From Candidatus Nanoarchaeia archaeon (GTDB taxonomy: Archaea; Nanobdellota; Nanobdellia; Woesearchaeales; UBA525), in assembly GCA_028279755.1 (NCBI GenBank), contig JANQNB010000011.1, positions 68,501-132,500 of the forward strand: 64,000 bases of DNA, written 5' to 3'. The translations under genes were made by a program, and so were the position numbers. Position 1 is the first letter of the stretch. Each line of letters begins with the position of its first letter. Of the stretch, positions 61,996 through 64,000 are shown piece after piece. Under the pieces are notes generated by a model that was not told where the DNA came from, made no database searches, and saw only the letters and a list, made by a program, of their open reading frames with translations.

Positions 61996-64000
61996 TCACC
62001 CGAACGCGCCGAAACCATACGAGCCGGTGTAGGTGCCGGGTACGAGCGTTGAATACGGTTGGAGGATGAGGGTGAGGTTGCCGGCCCGCACGAGGCCTGT
62101 TGCGACAAGGTTCATGGTGACGTAGTCTGGTTCGCTGGTGATGCCTTGCAGCGTGACATTGCCCGCGTTGCTGTAATCAGTCTCAGGCGTTGTGGCTACC
62201 AATACCGAGCCGTTGGACAATCGGGCGAAGCCAGTGTTGTATTCTTGGGCGCCATTGGTCAGATTGATGTATGACTTGATAGTATCACCGGCGCTCTTGA
62301 TGAACAATGCGAAGGTGAAGGTCGCGTTGGCTCCATTGATCGTCGCGCTTTGGCTGCCGGCGCTTGTGAGCGTGGTCGTCATGGCCGGGATGCTCATGTA
62401 TGTGTGCGTCACACTGCGCTGGACTGTGCCGTTGTCAGCAGTCACGTTGAGCGTCCACGTCCCTGCAGGCAGGTAGATGCTGTTGAAGCTGTATTGGAAC
62501 GCGTAGTCTGAGTCGTTCAGCTCTGTGGCGTTCGACGAGTTGAGGCTCCAGGTTGTGCCGCTGCTGTTCGCGATCGCATAGCTCGACGTGTTTGTGTCGT
62601 TGCTGAAGCTCACGTTGAAACCGAAGGTGCCGGAACTGACATTGCCTTGTGTGGGGGTGAGCACGATGAACGGGCCAGTGCCTTGCACGCTCCAGTTGAT
62701 CGGCGTGTCGTTCAATAGGGTGAGCTCGTTGTATTGGCCGCCGAGCCCTGGCAGGTAGAGATAGAAGGTGTCGTCGTACGTGCTGCTCGTGTAGGTCAGG
62801 TTGGGTTCTGCGTAGCCGTTCGCGTCGGTCAAGCCTGTCCAGGAGTAGCTGCCCGGGCTTGCGAGGCTGGCGATCACCGTGACGTTCGCACTCGCGATCG
62901 GAACGCCGCTTTCGTTCACCAGGTAGAACGGGTAGACGCGGAGGATGTTGTACGTGCCGCTATAGCTCACTGGCGTGGCTTCGCCGAAGGTGACATTGCC
63001 GGTCATCGTGAGGTTTGCGGTGACGCTTGCCGCGCCGAGCGTGATGTTCGCGATGTTGTTGATCTGGAGGAAGGTGATGGTGTAATTGCCGTAGAATTCC
63101 GCGTTGGTGACTGTCCAGTTCCTGGCTTCGATGGTTGAGCTGTTCGTCGCGCTCATCGTGTCAAAGTCATGCAGTGTCACATTCGTGAGATACAGGGTTT
63201 GTCCTGCACCTGAAGGATCTGCGTCGAGCTCGCCGACATTCGCGTTCGTGAGCCGCACTGTGGCGTTGTCCACGCCGATGATCGTGATGTTCGCGTTGGT
63301 GATATTGACTTCGCCGGTTTCTGCGTTGATGTAGGTCTGATTGCTCGTGATGGTCGTGAATGTTCCGCGCGTTGTTGCTGTTTCCGCGATAGTCGTGCTG
63401 AAGGTGTTTGATTCGTTCGTGAAATCGTCGAACTGATAGCTGTAATTGTAGAATGTCACCTGCAAGCTCAGGAAATTCGTATTGCCTGCCGTGATGTTCA
63501 TCGTGCCGGTGCCGTACGTGAACGTGGTCGATGCGAATGTCGAATCATTGATGTAGACATTGTCTGCAAGGCTCATGCTGAGGGAGTAGTGGGTGGCGTT
63601 GACGTTGTCAAGCGTGACATTGATGCTCCGGTCTGTGCATGACGAGAAGACAAAGATAGAGCGTGGTGTTGATCCGTTCGTCATGTTCGTATTGCGTAGT
63701 GTCACGACATTATCGCACGTCGGGACAATGTCGCCGTTGTATGTGGAGTCTTCTATGAATATCGTCGACGCGTTGTACGCCCAGGTGCCTGCGAAAAGCG
63801 TGTTGTCAAAGGTGATGCTGCTCAGCGTGATGTTCAGGCTTGCGCTTTCCTGCAAGGTAAGGGTGTTATTGAGGTGCATGGAGAGATTTTCAGCATAGAT
63901 CTGCGAAGTGCCATTGGCTTTGATCTGCGCAGTCGAGAATGTCGTGTTGGTAAAGCGCAGGATGCCGCCGGTCATGTTGAAGTTGCCGGAGAGGTTGCCG
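61996..64000 (-). CDS. Large Ser/Thr/Asn-rich surface protein (partial, runs off right edge)
   Basis: The frame stays open from 63975 to the window end, so the true start lies outside. At least 660 residues are present, rich in Asn, Thr, Ser and Gly with many N-x-S/T sites, in short beta-strand units ('NNTLTLQESASLNITL', 'SINVTLDNVNATHYSLS') typical of a beta-helix or S-layer-like surface protein. It is followed after four bases by the PGF-pre-PGF gene, so both likely belong to one operon of cell-surface proteins. Confidence 0.75.
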   Translation of the reverse strand, partial: GNLSGNFNMTGGILRFTNTTFSTAQIKANGTSQIYAENLSMHLNNTLTLQESASLNITLSSITFDNTLFAGTWAYNASTIFIEDSTYNGDIVPTCDNVVTLRNTNMTNGSTPRSIFVFSSCTDRSINVTLDNVNATHYSLSMSLADNVYINDSTFASTTFTYGTGTMNITAGNTNFLSLQVTFYNYSYQFDDFTNESNTFSTTIAETATTRGTFTTITSNQTYINAETGEVNITNANITIIGVDNATVRLTNANVGELDADPSGAGQTLYLTNVTLHDFDTMSATNSSTIEARNWTVTNAEFYGNYTITFLQINNIANITLGAASVTANLTMTGNVTFGEATPVSYSGTYNILRVYPFYLVNESGVPIASANVTVIASLASPGSYSWTGLTDANGYAEPNLTYTSSTYDDTFYLYLPGLGGQYNELTLLNDTPINWSVQGTGPFIVLTPTQGNVSSGTFGFNVSFSNDTNTSSYAIANSSGTTWSLNSSNATELNDSDYAFQYSFNSIYLPAGTWTLNVTADNGTVQRSVTHTYMSIPAMTTTLTSAGSQSATINGANATFTFALFIKSAGDTIKSYINLTNGAQEYNTGFARLSNGSVLVATTPETDYSNAGNVTLQGITSEPDYVTMNLVATGLVRAGNLTLILQPYSTLVPGTYTGSYGFGAFG

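Overview
The window is a gene-dense archaeal chromosome segment. The archaeal assignment rests on the split RNA polymerase genes (rpoH-B''-B'-A'-A''), the archaeal-type ribosomal proteins (L7Ae, S28e, L24e, L30e), aEF-1alpha and aEF-2, the archaeal NusA, leaderless genes with TATA boxes about 25 bp before the start, and tRNA genes with bulge-helix-bulge-type introns. A class III pilin with an 'LTTYGWAI' motif, many small membrane or secreted proteins and a bacterial-type DnaK-DnaJ-GrpE set are compatible with a DPANN archaeon of the Woesearchaeota/Pacearchaeota kind. That lineage call is an inference, not something the sequence proves. Genes are short-spaced, often joined by ATGA overlaps, on both strands.

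Layout. 1-4.2 kb: two tandem YafK/YkuD-like proteins, an intron-bearing tRNA-Ser, an orphan asparaginase-like domain, a VRR-NUC nuclease and a CheD-like deamidase. 4.2-13 kb: rps10-aEF-1alpha, an ftsZ operon with a helical-repeat protein and a coiled-coil protein, then a minus-strand translation block L7Ae-S28e-L24e-ndk-adk-aEF-2. 13-22.3 kb: ferredoxin, two degenerate HIT proteins, prepilin peptidase, a candidate structured RNA, a HAD phosphatase, a metallopeptidase-like protein, Elp3, a NOL1/NOP2/Sun RNA methyltransferase and a GAF-GGDEF protein. 22.3-31.1 kb: the RNA polymerase operon with L30e, NusA and S12, preceded by tRNA-Lys and tRNA-Asp. 31-47.5 kb: an accessory region with four paralogous PEP-utiliser mobile-domain proteins, tRNA-Tyr, tRNA-Pro and tRNA-Gln(CTG), a type IV pilin, a Tat-exported metzincin-like protease, Rad50, guanylate kinase, Nudix, a secreted Cys-rich peptide, glutaredoxin and several membrane proteins. 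47.5-57 kb: lipoproteins (two with a shared Cys-pair repeat), tRNA-Gln(TTG) with an adjacent LAGLIDADG homing endonuclease bounded by direct repeats, a PHP phosphoesterase with a C-terminal PCNA-binding motif, a dolichol-kinase-like protein and a secreted MsrA-MsrB fusion. 57-64 kb: grpE-dnaK-dnaJ and two large cell-surface proteins, the last running off the window.

The most unusual material is: (i) four separate proteins carrying only the phosphohistidine 'mobile' domain of PEP-utilising enzymes, each on a different N-terminal region; (ii) a tandem YafK/YkuD pair in which the complete member has lost the catalytic residues; (iii) two neighbouring HIT proteins that both lost the catalytic histidine; (iv) five intron-bearing tRNA genes, two of them interrupted in the D-arm, one next to a homing endonuclease flanked by a copy of the tRNA 5' end; and (v) a GGDEF protein in an archaeon. 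No CRISPR array, rRNA or insertion sequence was seen. No stretch longer than about 300 bases lacks a gene.
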